Positions 46,346 to 58,100 of a DNA stretch of 64,000 nucleotides are shown here, piece by piece. The translations under genes and the position numbers were made by a program. The stretch's first letter is position 1. The number at the start of each line of letters is the position of its first letter. This DNA is from Omphiscola glabra (Eukaryota > Mollusca > Gastropoda > Lymnaeidae): assembly GCA_964017045.1 (NCBI GenBank), contig OZ024794.1, forward strand, positions 30,661,815 through 30,725,814, read 5' to 3'. Below the pieces are notes generated by a model. It ran no database searches. It worked only from the letters and a program-made list of their open reading frames with translations, and was not told where the DNA came from.

Positions 46346-48263
46346 CTGTGGGAGGGCAAGTCGCTGAAGTCCACAGAGTGAGCCTGTGGGAGAGTAAGTC
46401 GCTGAAGTCCATAGAGTGAGCCTTTGGGAGAGTAAGTCGCTGAAGGCCATAGAGCGAGCCTGTGGGAGAGTAAGTCGCTGATGTCCATAGAGTGAGCCTG
46501 TGGGAGAGTAAGTCGCTGAAGTCCATAGAGTGAGCCTGTGGGAGAGTAAGTCGCTGAAGTCCATAGAGTGAGCCTTTGGGAGAGTAAGTCACTGATGTCC
46601 ATAGAGTGAGCCTGTGGGAGAGTAAGTCGCTGATGTCCATAGAGTGAGCCTGTGGGAGAGTAAGTCGCTGAAGTCCATAGAGTGAGCCTTTGGGAGAGTA
46701 AGTCACTGATGTCCATAGAGTGAGCCTGTGGGAGAGTAAGTCGCTGATGTCCATAGAGTGAGCCTGTGGGAGAGTAAGTCGCTGAAGTCCATAGAGTGAG
46801 CCTTTGGGAGAGTAAGTCGCTGATGTCCATAGAGTGAGCCTGTGGGAGAGTAAGTCGCTGAAGTCCATAGAGTGAGCCTTTGGGAGAGTAAGTCACTGAT
46901 GTCCATAGAGTGAGCCTGTGGGAGAGTAAGTCGCTGATGTCCATAGAGTGAGCCTTTGGGAGAGTAAGTCACTGATGTCCATAGAGTGAGCCTGTGGGAG
47001 AGTAAGTCGCTGAAGTCCATAGAGTGAGCCTTTGGGAGAGTAAGTCGCTGATGTCCATAGAGTGAGCCTGTGGGAGAGTAAGTCACTGATGTCCATAGAG
47101 CGAGCCTGTGGGAGAGTAAGTCGCTGAAGTCCATAGAGTGAGCCTTTGGGAGAGTAAGTCGCTGATGTCCATAGAGCGAGCCTGTGGGAGAGTAAGTCGC
47201 TGAAGTCCATAGAGTGAGCCTTTGGGAGAGTAAGTCACTGATGTCCATAGAGCGAGCCTGTGGGAGAGTAAGTCGCTGATGTCCATAGAGCGAGCCTGTG
47301 GGAGAGTAAGTCGCTGATGTCCATAGAGTGAGCCTTTGGGAGAGTAAGTCACTGATGTCCATAGAGTGAGCCTTTGGGAGAGTAAGTCGCTGATGTCCAT
47401 AGAGCGAGCCTGTGGGAGAGTAAGTCGCTGATGTCCATAGAGCGAGCCTGTGGGAGAGTAAGTCACTGATGTCCATAGAGTGAGCCTTTGGGAGAGTAAG
47501 TCACTGATGTCCATAGAGTGAGCCTGTGGGAGAGTAAGTCGCTGAAGTCCATAGAGCGAGCCTGTGGGAGAGTAAGTCACTGATGTCCATAGAGCGAGCC
47601 TGTGGGAGAGTAAGTCACTGATGTCCATAGAGCGAGCCTGTGGGAGAGTAAGTCACTGATGTCCATAGAGCGAGCCTGTGGGAGAGTAAGTCACTGATGT
47701 CCATAGAGCGAGCCTGTGGGAGAGTAAGTCACTGATGTCCATAGAGCGAGCCTGTGGGAGAGTAAGTCACTGATGTCCATAGAGTGAGCCTGTGGGAGAG
47801 TAAGTCACTGATGTCCATAGAGTGAGCCTGTGGGAGAGTAAGTCACTGATGTCCATAGAGTGAGCCTGTGGGAGAGTAAGTCACTGATGTCCATAGAGTG
47901 AGCCTGTGGGAGAGTAAGTCGCTGATGTCCATAGAGTGAGCCTGTGGGAGAGTAAGTCACTGATGTCCATAGAGCGAGCCTGTGGGAGAGTAAGTCACTG
48001 ATGTCCATAGAGTGAGCCTTTGGGAGAGTAAGTCACTGATGTCCATAGAGCGAGCCTGTGGGAGAGTAAGTCACTGATGTCCATAGAGTGAGCCTGTGGG
48101 AGAGTAAGTCACTGATGTCCATAGAGCGAGCCTGTGGGAGAGTAAGTCACTGATGTCCATAGAGTGAGCCTGTGGGAGAGTAAGTCACTGATGTCCATAG
48201 AGTGAGCCTGTGGGAGAGTAAGTCGCTGAAGTCCATAGAGTGAGCCTTTGGGAGAGTAAGTCA
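46346..48263 (-). repeat. 38-bp minisatellite, about 50 units with 114-bp higher-order pattern
   Basis: The unit is CCTKTGGGAGAGTAAGTCRC followed by TGAWGTCCATAGAGYGAG. Four positions (K, R, W, Y) vary. CCTTTG units recur at 46573, 46687 and 46801, a 114-bp trimer. Beyond about 47550 the array becomes uniform, with CCTGTG, CACTGATG and first C then T at the Y position. Long open frames on the minus strand reflect the absence of stops in the unit and are not genes. Confidence 0.95.
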
Positions 48264-48440
48264 CAGAAAACCCTTTGAGTGAGCATAGCAATGAAGAGAC
48301 AATCATAACAAGGAAGATAATCATATTCCCTTCGCAAGAGAAGGAAAACTTAAGACTGGGATTCACGAGAGACAATTTCTGTTACGTGCCGTTACATGGT
48401 TTGGCAAATTTAATCTGTTTTTAGGTTCGACTCTTTAGAT

Positions 48441-48636
48441 CAGTGGTTCTCAACCTTCCCAATGCCACGACCCTTTCATACAGTTCCTCATGTTGTGTTA
48501 ACCCCCAAACACAAAATTATTTTCGTGCTACTTTATAAATGTAGAATATATGTGTTTTCCGATGGTCTTCGGCGACCCCTGTGAAAGGGTCGTTCGACCC
48601 CCAAAGGGCTCCCGACCCACAGGTTGAGAAACGCTG
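48441..48636. mobile_element. hAT MITE (CAGTGGTTCTCAACC family), copy 4, near-perfect TSD
   Basis: The ends are CAGTGGTTCTCAACCTTCC and, inward, CAGCGTTTCTCAACCTGTG. The flanking octamers CTTTAGAT and CGTTAGAT match at 7/8. It sits about 180 bp right of the 38-bp array. Confidence 0.85.
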
Positions 48637-49874
48637 CGTTAGATGAACATGCGTAACAAAGTATACAAAGAAAAACGATACCACAGCACGTTATAGTAAA
48701 ATTGTGCAATTTAGTTATACTATTAAATTTACACAAAATACAAAATGAAATAGACAGAAATAAAAACTATAATAACTTACAGCACGGCAATTGAAAAAAA
48801 GTATAATCCTTGGATGATACAAATATTAACATACAAACACACACAAAGATTAAAATATTGTAAGGCCCCTGTTAAGTCTGGTAGGTCTCGTAACATGTCT
48901 CGTGTCTAGGAAATCTAGTAAATCTCTCCCGGCTGGGAAAGCTGTCGACTTATATATAGGGAGGGTGTTAGAACCCCTCCAGAATAGAAAGTCTAGAAAT
49001 TGCATCACCCGAGCTTATTCTCTACCTTCCATTTAGAACATATTCCAACGTAAACAGCCTTTTACCAATCATAGGAGGGGTGGGTAGTGGAAGAGCTCTA
49101 CACAATTAAGCGACGTCAATATATAAAAAAAGGGGGAGATAAGTGGTGGAAGCTACGGCTCTACGTTGAAGCAAACATTTTGGTCAACTCACATTCTATA
49201 ATAATGGTCGATAACATTATGTATAGAAGTAAAAGAACCTCCAAAGATATTACTTTTTAATTACATTTTACCACCATGTGCGAGGTTCTCCGACCTCCCT
49301 CCACCCCCACAACCTTTTATTTTTTCATTCAAACTTGACTGTGGTGAACATGTATTGCTACATCTATTGGTAAACACAAACAAACATGGCAACCTACACT
49401 AGTTAGGTCATTAGTCTTACGCGCCCGTTCAAGCCAACATATTGTTTCGTAGACAGAAAAAAGAAGTGCAAGTAGATTCGGTCAATTTTACGGAAAAATG
49501 AAAACAGCTGAATTATTAATATTGCTTTACTATCACCAACTGTATCTCCTCTACTCCATATTTCGAACATACACGTTTTTCAACTCAATAAAAGAATAAA
49601 TGTAAAAATAAAAAAATTACGGACGAATATTATAAATGTGCATATTTTTAAAAGGAACAATTAAAAACAATTCACGAAGTTAAGAATTTTTTTCTGTTTC
49701 AAATCTCCGTGCAGTTCGACTATTCTAAGTTCGTGTGTTTTCTCTATGTCATTTGAACGTACGGCTTGATCCTTTTATATATATATAAATTTATAATCAT
49801 TGTATAACATTCTCAACAGTGTTGACTTACTCCTGCCGTTTTCTATTTATTTGGACATTCTAAAGTTCTTCCGT

Positions 49875-50090
49875 GCATTTTAGGAAACAAGTCATTTTTA
49901 GGAAACAAGTCAATTTTAGGAAACAATTCATTTTTAGGAAAAAAAAGTCATTTTAGGAAACAAGTCATTTTAGGAAACAAGTCATTTTTAGGAAACAAGT
50001 CATTTTTAGGAAGCAAGCCATTTTTAGGAAACAAGCCATTTTTAGGAAACAAGTCATTTTAAGAAACAAGTCATTTTAGGAAACATTTTA
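49875..50090 (+). repeat. 17-18-bp minisatellite, TTTTAGGAAACAAGTCA
   Basis: About twelve units with variation in T-run length (TTTT or TTTTT) and occasional base changes (AAGCAAGCCA). Confidence 0.9.
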
Positions 50091-50766
50091 TGGACTGTCT
50101 ATATATTTACAGAGAGTTGGCAACGCAGTTTAATAGCCCCCTTAAAGCCCCCCAAAGTACCAGCCCCGGGCGGTGACATCCACGGCTAGTCGGCCTAATT
50201 AGTATAAAAGACAGTTAAAGGAGGTCTCCCTAAAATATTTATTCCATCGTGAGGTCTGCTGTGTACCATCTCCCTCAAACAATGACATCACCAACTCAGG
50301 GTGTGGCCTCGTGAAAAGATAAATACAGAGCTCAAATAGTACATTCGCAAAAACAACAACACAAAACAAATAACGCCAAAAGAACAACTGTTCAGATCAA
50401 TAAGATCTCTTACATGCCAGTACAAAAAAAAAATGTGATAGTTCAAATGACCTGGAGATTTTACGCCTCGTTAAACAGTAGCCGTGTTATCAATTTTTCA
50501 ATAAACAATCCATTGTTGATGCGTTGCTATGTGAATGCCTGCCATCAGTGGCGTAGCGAGACATTGTGCCGCCCTGCCATAGAGCTGGTGCTAGAGGGTA
50601 AACTTTGGTTCCTTTACGAATTTTACAAACTGCGCATGGATTTAAAAAAAAAAAAAAAAAGCACCCACAAGATTGTTAAGGCAAAAATCTTAACGAAAAA
50701 AAGGAGGAATAAATCGTTGATGAGAATCTAATGAAGTAAGAGTTATCGGACATCGTGCGTTGAAAG

Positions 50767-51230
50767 CAGTGATTCCCAAAGTGTGGTCTACATCGACCGT
50801 CAGGCGTCGACGACAACTTGCAAGGGGTCCATGTAAGCATGTCGTGACTTCTATTCTGGCATTCCATGAATGGAATAATCCACATACACAGATAGTACCT
50901 ATTTACTTACATAATATTACCTTATAATATAAAGACATATATCTTCCTACATAAATTATAAAAGCACCTATGAAGTAAAAAATTTAAAAACATAAATGTT
51001 CATGAAATGTGATGAAGAATCATATTAAAATTTAAGTTATTAGATACATTTTCTGATTTATGAATATACATTTAAATCTTTCAAAGTGAGTAGCACTATA
51101 ACGGCTGTCAAAATATACATTTGAAGTTAACGAATTTGCAAAAAATCAATATCAGGTAAGCAGGGGGTCTACCCAAAACCGAAAAACATGGCAAGGTTGT
51201 CTACGGGACAAAAAAGTTTGGGGATCTCTG
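50767..51230. mobile_element. hAT-like element (CAGTGATTCCCAAAGT type)
   Basis: The left end is CAGTGATTCCCAAAGTGTGG and the right end read inward is CAGAGATCCCCAAACTTTT. The flanks GTTGAAAG and ATTTAAAG match at 6/8. GGTCTACATCGACCGTC and GGGGGTCTACCC lie inside the ends. At 464 bp it has no transposase. A separate CAGTGGCGTAGCGAG end without a clear partner lies just left, at 50546. Confidence 0.65.
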
Positions 51231-51239
51231 ATTTAAAGG

Positions 51240-51300
51240 GTCTCACAGGACTTAGCAGGGTCTCACAGGACTTAGCAGGGTCTCGCAGGATTTAATTCCT
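51240..51300 (+). repeat. 20-bp tandem repeat, three units
   Basis: Unit GGGTCTCACAGGACTTAGCA, the last copy with changes. Confidence 0.85.
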
Positions 51301-51389
51301 TAAGGCATAAGGAATTAAATAGTTAATTTTTTAATTTTTTTTTACTCCTGCATGTTGAAGAGGTGTCTTCGAAATTGCATTGACAACTT

Positions 51390-51895
51390 GTTATGTTGTC
51401 ATTCACGTTGCCATCACGTTGCCATCACGTTGCCATCATGTTGAAGTCATGTTGCCATTACGTTGCCATCATGTTGAAGTCATGTTGTAGTCATGTTGCC
51501 ATTCACGTTGCCATCATGTTGAAGTCATGTTGAAGTCATGTTACCATTCACGTTGCCATCATGTAGCCATCATGTTGAAGTCATGTTGAAGTCATGTTGT
51601 AGTCATGTTGCCATTCACGTAGCCATCATGTTGAAGTCATGTTGCCATTCACGTTGCCATCATGTAGCCATCATGTTGAAGTCATGTTGAAGTCATGTTG
51701 AAGTCATGTTGAAGTCATCTTGCCATTCACGTTGCCATCATGTAGCCATCATGATGGCGTCATGTTGAAGTCATCTTGCCATTCACGTTGCCATCATGTA
51801 GCCATCATGTTGAAGTCATGTTGCCATCCACAATGCCATTCACGTTGCCATCATGTTGAAGTCATGTTGAAGTCATGTTGCCACCATCATCAAGT
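51390..51895 (+). repeat. 11-12-bp minisatellite immediately upstream of the dynein-stalk-like gene
   Basis: Mixed units of CATGTTGAAGT, CACGTTGCCAT and CATGTAGCCAT, about 45 in all. They are arranged in larger blocks (for example TTGCCATTCACGTTGCCATC repeated). It ends about 55 bp before the presumed 5' boundary of the first exon, so it occupies promoter or upstream-intron space. Confidence 0.85.
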
Positions 51896-51949
51896 CATGT
51901 GAATGCGTTATTATTATTGCTGTGTACAACTTAATTTGATCTCTTTCAG

Positions 51950-52124
51950 AAAACAATCGCCACCAACTGCCCTGCAGCCATGTGATCGCTGTCTATCATT
52001 GATTTCGATACTTAGACATTGATAGACGGAGCATCCAGGGACATACCTGATCTACTTTACCATGGGCTGTGGAGGATCAAAGGACACCACAGTGAGACAC
52101 GGCACCCCGACGACTAAAGACAAG
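51950..52124 (+). other. Dynein-stalk-like gene, exon 1 with 5' UTR
   Basis: CTCTTTCAG ends at 51949 and could be the acceptor for a non-coding upstream exon. The start ATG at 52062 lies in ACCATGGGC, a good initiation context. The coding part encodes MGCGGSKDTTVRHG and onward to the phase 0 donor GACAAG|GTATGC. Gly2, Ser6 and Lys7 match the N-myristoylation consensus. Confidence 0.7.
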
Positions 52125-55100
52125 GTATGCCGTTAGCACCGAGCTTTAAAAGCACAATTATGGTGAAAAATATACCATGCGATGGTTCTCAAATTTTATA
52201 TTCTGGGTAATACATTAAAGCATAAGATTTTTTTAAATTAATAAATTACAGCTACAGTTTATTTGTTACTGAATATCTATGTGTTCAAATGCGATTATTT
52301 CGTTGGTCTCAAATTATGGTTATTATAATGAGGTGTAAAACCCCATAAATCACCGTTTCTTTCCCCATCTTTTAGAGGAACATTATGACTTGTTATGGGT
52401 GCGAGGGAGAATTTGGGTAGATCACACAGCAGTGTTCTTGAAGAAAATAAGTATTTTTTAAAAATCAAAGGCAGATTAAATTTTTTGTTGTGGTAATCGA
52501 CTTTGTATTTCCTGTCATCCTCCCCCCCCCCTCTCTCAACTCAATCCCTGGTTTTAACAAACTAATGTATCTTCCTATCTAAAAGCTTGTGGAGAGGTCC
52601 AGATAATCTTGTCATGTATACCGTTACTAAACATGACCATCCAAGACCGTGTGATAATCATCTTAATTTTGTTCTCCAAATAACCTTGGAACGCAGCTCT
52701 AAGAATTTTCAGTGGATTTTAGTTACTCTTCATTTCTTTCCTCTTAAACCTACAGCCCTCCCACCCCACCCCAACGTCATTGAAGCTTCAAATAAAATTG
52801 TTACGTACCGTTGTAAAATTACAGAATTTAATCTCTTATTTGTCTAAATGGCTCGTGGACAAACAATACTCAACAAAAGACGATACCATAAATTAAATAC
52901 AATAACAAAGAAAACGATACCCGAACAAGAACTAATTACAATTATTAATTTTATTAAGTTAATTATAATTTTTAAAATAAAAAAGAAATAAAAACTAAAG
53001 CTATTGACTTACAGTATAATGTTGGCTAATACCGGTACAATGTTGACTTATACCGGTACAATGTTGAAGACGATACGATGTTGTAAAAGGTACAATGCTC
53101 AACAAGAAATTACACGCACACAGAGAGTAAATATCAACTCACAAATGTTCGTCTCGTAATCGTGTTAGGAAATATCTCTGCCGTAATCGTGTTAGCAAAT
53201 ATTTCTGGCGTAATAGTGTTCACGTAATATCTCCTGATGCGTGTATATAGCCTGTTTCATAGTAATTTCTAGAACGGCCTTACACATTGTATTTCTTTCC
53301 TGATCAGACTCGATTTTTCTACAGAATCCCAATAATACAGGCTATAGATTTTATTTAGTTGTAAACAAGGTCAAGGGAGACTATTTTTAATTAGCCACAC
53401 CCTAAATACGGTTCCGAGCTTGGGATCAGCTAGAGTTCATTCACAGGGAAAGATGACGTAAACACGTCGTCTACACGTCTCAATAGAATATATATTAACT
53501 TTAAACCTATGAATATAAACTTTAACCTTTCTAGAGTTCCCCTCGTAAAGACGTCAGCCCGAACAAGCATCAGCAGACCAAAAATCAGCAGACCCCCAGG
53601 AAAGACCCCAATCACCGTACCCAGGACAACAGTTCGTCCAACAACCTAAACTACTATAACAGCAAACAAGATCCCAACAACTCAAGCCCGAGACATACTA
53701 AAGGCGGTCAGCCTTACCCACAGTCAAAGTACGCTACCAGCAATGGTTCAACACAAGGGGACCAATTCCCTGAGCCCCATGACAAGAGTTACAAGGTGAG
53801 TTTAGCATTGTCATCTCTATGGAAAGTGGCCAGATTTTAGGGAAAAAATCTTCTCCATAAGGGAAAAAAAAACACGGAGTGTCAATGTTATACTTGATTT
53901 TTAGCACAAAAATGGAGGAGTAGGTTTAAATGTATCTTCACTAAACCAAAGATCAGCTGGCTAAAAACATAATTTAGATTTCTTTCTGTAGATGAAAGTA
54001 GAATTCGCTCTTGATCTCCAGCTCAACTGTCGAATAGAAGATTATTACACCGAAGATGACTTTAAGCATTGACCATCGACAACAAAATCCCCAAAAGTTG
54101 TTGATGCGCTGGGGTGTTGGATTTGCTTTCTTTCTTATTCGTATTGCTGTGCTGGGAAGTGATTCTGATAGCGCTTCTTTGACCAATTGGAGTCAATGGA
54201 AAGAGGGTCACAGCTTGAGGTGCCCCCTAAGGTGCTTTTTTAATGATCTCAAAAATTGGGGACCCTATCAAAATTCTTTAGAAAAATATTTTTGTTAAAG
54301 TCTTAAAGTTGTCCCTTTAAAATGTGTCAATAAATGTTTAGAGATATCGCCTTTTTAATTATTAAGATTGTTGCCCCAGCGAAAAAGAGTGGATATTGTA
54401 AGTTTTGACACCGCAATATTTCCTTCTGGAAAATTGAGTGATATTCCTATAAGTTTACCTAGATCCATCACTCACCAAAAATCTACACGTGTACTTGTAT
54501 TTATGTAGCTGATATAAGGAAAATAGTATTTCTATGAGTTTTCAGAAGCATAATATACTTCAATGCAGTCAGTGAAATGTCTGTCATTTGAACTATTTTG
54601 TCGATGAAGTGTCTGTCGATTAAGTGTCTATCGATGAAATGACATGAAACCAAAGCACAATCTAAAATTTTTTTTTTTAATTCAATGGTCCAAAAAATGT
54701 GTTTGTAACAATTTTAGAGTTAGAAATGAAAATTAATTACATCTAAGTGTTTCCTAACCTTGCAGAGACAATGACAAATACAGGGGTGCCATGGCACTTT
54801 CGCATTATCCTCTTGTACCATTGTATTCGACAGAAACGCATCAGGGCCGAACTAGTTAAGGCCACCAAAGGTTCGAGTCTCGAAGAGTTGGAGCTGGCCA
54901 TTGCCAAATTTGAGAAGAACCGCTGTGAAGATGGCGGGGACCTGACCAGGGCCAATGAGAGACTTTATTACCTCAAGATGAAAAGAAGTAAAGAAAATTT
55001 AAAAAAAAATAGTTTGTAGGTTTAGAAAAACATTATCCCCCCCCCCCCGCCCCCCCCCCCCAAAAAAAATTATTAAAAATAAATAAATAAATAATAAATA

Positions 55101-58100
55101 AATAATATTTTTAAAATATAAATTAAATGAATAAAAATAAATGGATTTTACTTAAATGGTCATTAATTGAACGGGCATTACTTCGTTTGGAACAGCTTCA
55201 ACAGGCGTTACATCGTTGGGCATAGCTTTAAATGGTATTACCTCGTTGGGCATAAATTTAAGGGCATTACTTCGCTGGGCATAAGTTCAAAGGGTATGAC
55301 TTCGCTGGGCATAAGTTCAAAGGGTATGACTTCGCGAATCAATGGAATAGTCATTCCTAGATGCGAATCAATGGAATAGTCATTCCTAGATGTGAATTAA
55401 TTGAATGGTCATTCTCATTACTCACATGAGAACGTTTTTGGATATTACTTAAATGGGCCTTACTTGAGTAGACATTATTTGAAAGGCCATTACTTAGATG
55501 AGCGTGACTGAAAGGTGCATTGTTCTAATGGGCACGACTGGATTGGGCACGACTGGATTGGGCATTACTTAATTGGTCATGACTGGAAGAGGCATTACTC
55601 TAATGGGCATGACTGGAATGGGCATTACTCTAATGGGCATGACTGGAATGACCATGACTAAAACGTGACGTCATCTCCAGGTCTGCGAGACTCCATAAGA
55701 CGGTGTAACGTTGGTGTATTAGAAAAGACCATCAAAGACGCTCGAAGCTGCCGCTATTCCCACGAACTGCAGCCCCAGATCGAGGCAGCCGAGAGGAAGC
55801 TGGCCCACTTGCGTGAACTCAACCAGTACAGCCACGACATTCTAGCGGTGAGTTAACATAAAGTTATCACATTCTAGCTGTGAGGTAACAGAAATTCATG
55901 ACACGCCAGCTGTGTGTTAATATAAAGTCATGACATTCCAGCTGTGGGTTAATCTAAAGTCATGACATTCCAGCTGTGTGTGTTATCAAAAAGCAATGTC
56001 ATTCAAGCTGTTTGTGTGTGTATGAGAGAAAGAGAGAGAGAGAGAGACAGAGAGATTTCTATTTATGTATATAATTTATTCTCCATGTATTATATCTATA
56101 TATATATGTAGATTTTTTGTTGTTGCCTAACACGCTCTCTTGTCGCCGAGTTCTATACCTGGTTATGCTTGTGTATTTGTTATTGAGTGTGCGTCCAAGC
56201 CACCGACCATTATTTTTAATATATGATTTAAAAAACCAAGCAGCATCATGCAAATATCCGTCTTGGTGATGGATGAGCCACACTAGTAGCAAAATAATTA
56301 TTGCTGGAGTTCAATCTCCACCGAAGCTAGCATCACTAGCACCCCGGGTGGATGGGACTCGTCAGCCTTGCGCGGCAACTGATCTAAGAGAAGGGGACTC
56401 TGAAGTCAAACCAGGAGCCAAAATGATCAATAAATTGATCGCGTGCCCTCAAATATGAGAAAACAATCAAAACAACAAAAAAAGTCAACAAACTAACCCT
56501 CTCTTAGCAATATCCGTTACTGTATTACTGCAGATGGACCAGGCCACCATATCTGAGATCCACAGCTATCACCGTCCACCGGCGTGCGTCCATGACGTCA
56601 TGGCGGCCTCGTATATGTTGCTTGGTCACGAAGAGTCAACTCTCAGGGTGAGTGTGTGGGGGTCAATCTTAGCATGTACATTTCGCAGGCAAGAACACCG
56701 GGGAGGGGGTGGGGGAATGGGGGTTATAAGTAAATAGAAGTGGGTTAGAGTGTGATGACGTTTAAAAGGAGACTGAAATAACACCTTGGAGTGATTGAAA
56801 TGATTTTCAGAACCACACTCGGGGCTTGGGGAGTCATTAAGTCAGGGGAAATATTTTTAATGACTCCAAGTCTTAAGTTAAAATAGTCAAATAAAATCTG
56901 AATTCCTTATTCGTTTCTTTTGAAAGATTCACGAAGCGAAGAAATAATTTGCTCGTGTTTAATGTCTTTAGTTGTGTTTTGCAGTACTGCCATCCCTTCA
57001 TACACCTTTAGAATATATATAAATAAATATATATATAAATGCTGACATGAACGGAAGTCAAATTGAATTTAGTATAAAGCTCGTTGATTTAAGATTGTTT
57101 TAGTGACAGACTCAAAGATGGGGGAGACAATAAGTCAAAGATTTCAGTTTAATTAAGGTTACATTTCATTGCTGTAATTTTCGTAATAAGGCATAATCAA
57201 AAAAGGAAGGGATCATTTGTAAAAGCTTCCAAAAACACGTTATCTACACGGGGTTAAAAACGTCGATTTTTCAATACACGTTTATCTAATCTGAAATAAA
57301 TTGGGGGGGGGGGGGGGGTTAAAGTAAATATATAATGAGCAAAGGAGTAAAAAAATCGATTTTCAATAACTTGCAGGACTGGTCCTACTTACAAGGCATG
57401 GCGGGAAAGATCGGCAGGGACAGTCTCATCCATCGAGTGCGCGAGTTCGACTCCAACGACGTGGACGACAAGACGGCCAAGAGGGTCAGGGAGATACTCA
57501 ACTATCACGAGCTGGGTGACGTCAGGGTGGCCAGCAACGGGGCGGCCACGTTCCACGTGTGGGTAAGTCGGGCGTACGCAAGAACCGCGGGAGTCACCTC
57601 TGCATGATAAAGCATGGCCAGCGTCGGCAGAAATAAATGCATCTGTTCGGGGGAAGCCCGTTTCTAAACGGCTCCAGACTTTGGCGTACTATCATAATTA
57701 GTTTCGGAGGGGCCAATGTCTGTATTCTGGCATGCCATTTCTGCACTTTTTGAGGGCAGTAAAGGTATTAAGTCCGGAATCCTTTATTTAGACACCAGGG
57801 GCGTCAATTCAGTTTTTTTCAAGGGGGGGGGGCAAAAACAAAAGTTAGTCGGTTTGTTAAATTGTTTGTTACTGGAGGCGCCACAGTATATAGTAATTTA
57901 AATAAACGTGCAAATTCGGGTGGGGGGGGGGGGAAATGACCCACCCTGCCCTCCCCAAATGACGTCTCTGTTAAACAGCAGTCACAACACATTACAACTT
58001 ATGGAGAATATAACAGCACAACGTCGTAGCAATAGGTTCCGGTTCAAAACATCACATTCCTGTACATTTGCCGGCAGCGTTCTTTGCTTGGTGACAATTT

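Noticed and set aside
46332..48375. Minus-strand frames of up to 257 codons reading SHRLTLWTSATYSP
   Set aside because: Products of the 38-bp minisatellite read in shifting frames. Several overlapping frames are equally open.
54056..54298. Plus-strand 80-codon frame with a hydrophobic stretch in intron 2 of the dynein-stalk-like gene
   Set aside because: Overlaps the better-supported phase 0 alternative exon in another frame. No acceptor or donor fits it.
56290..56420. Possible tRNA-derived SINE (GGAGTTCAATCTCC resembling a B box)
   Set aside because: No matching A box at the right distance, no clear 3' tail or target-site duplication, and only one copy in the window.
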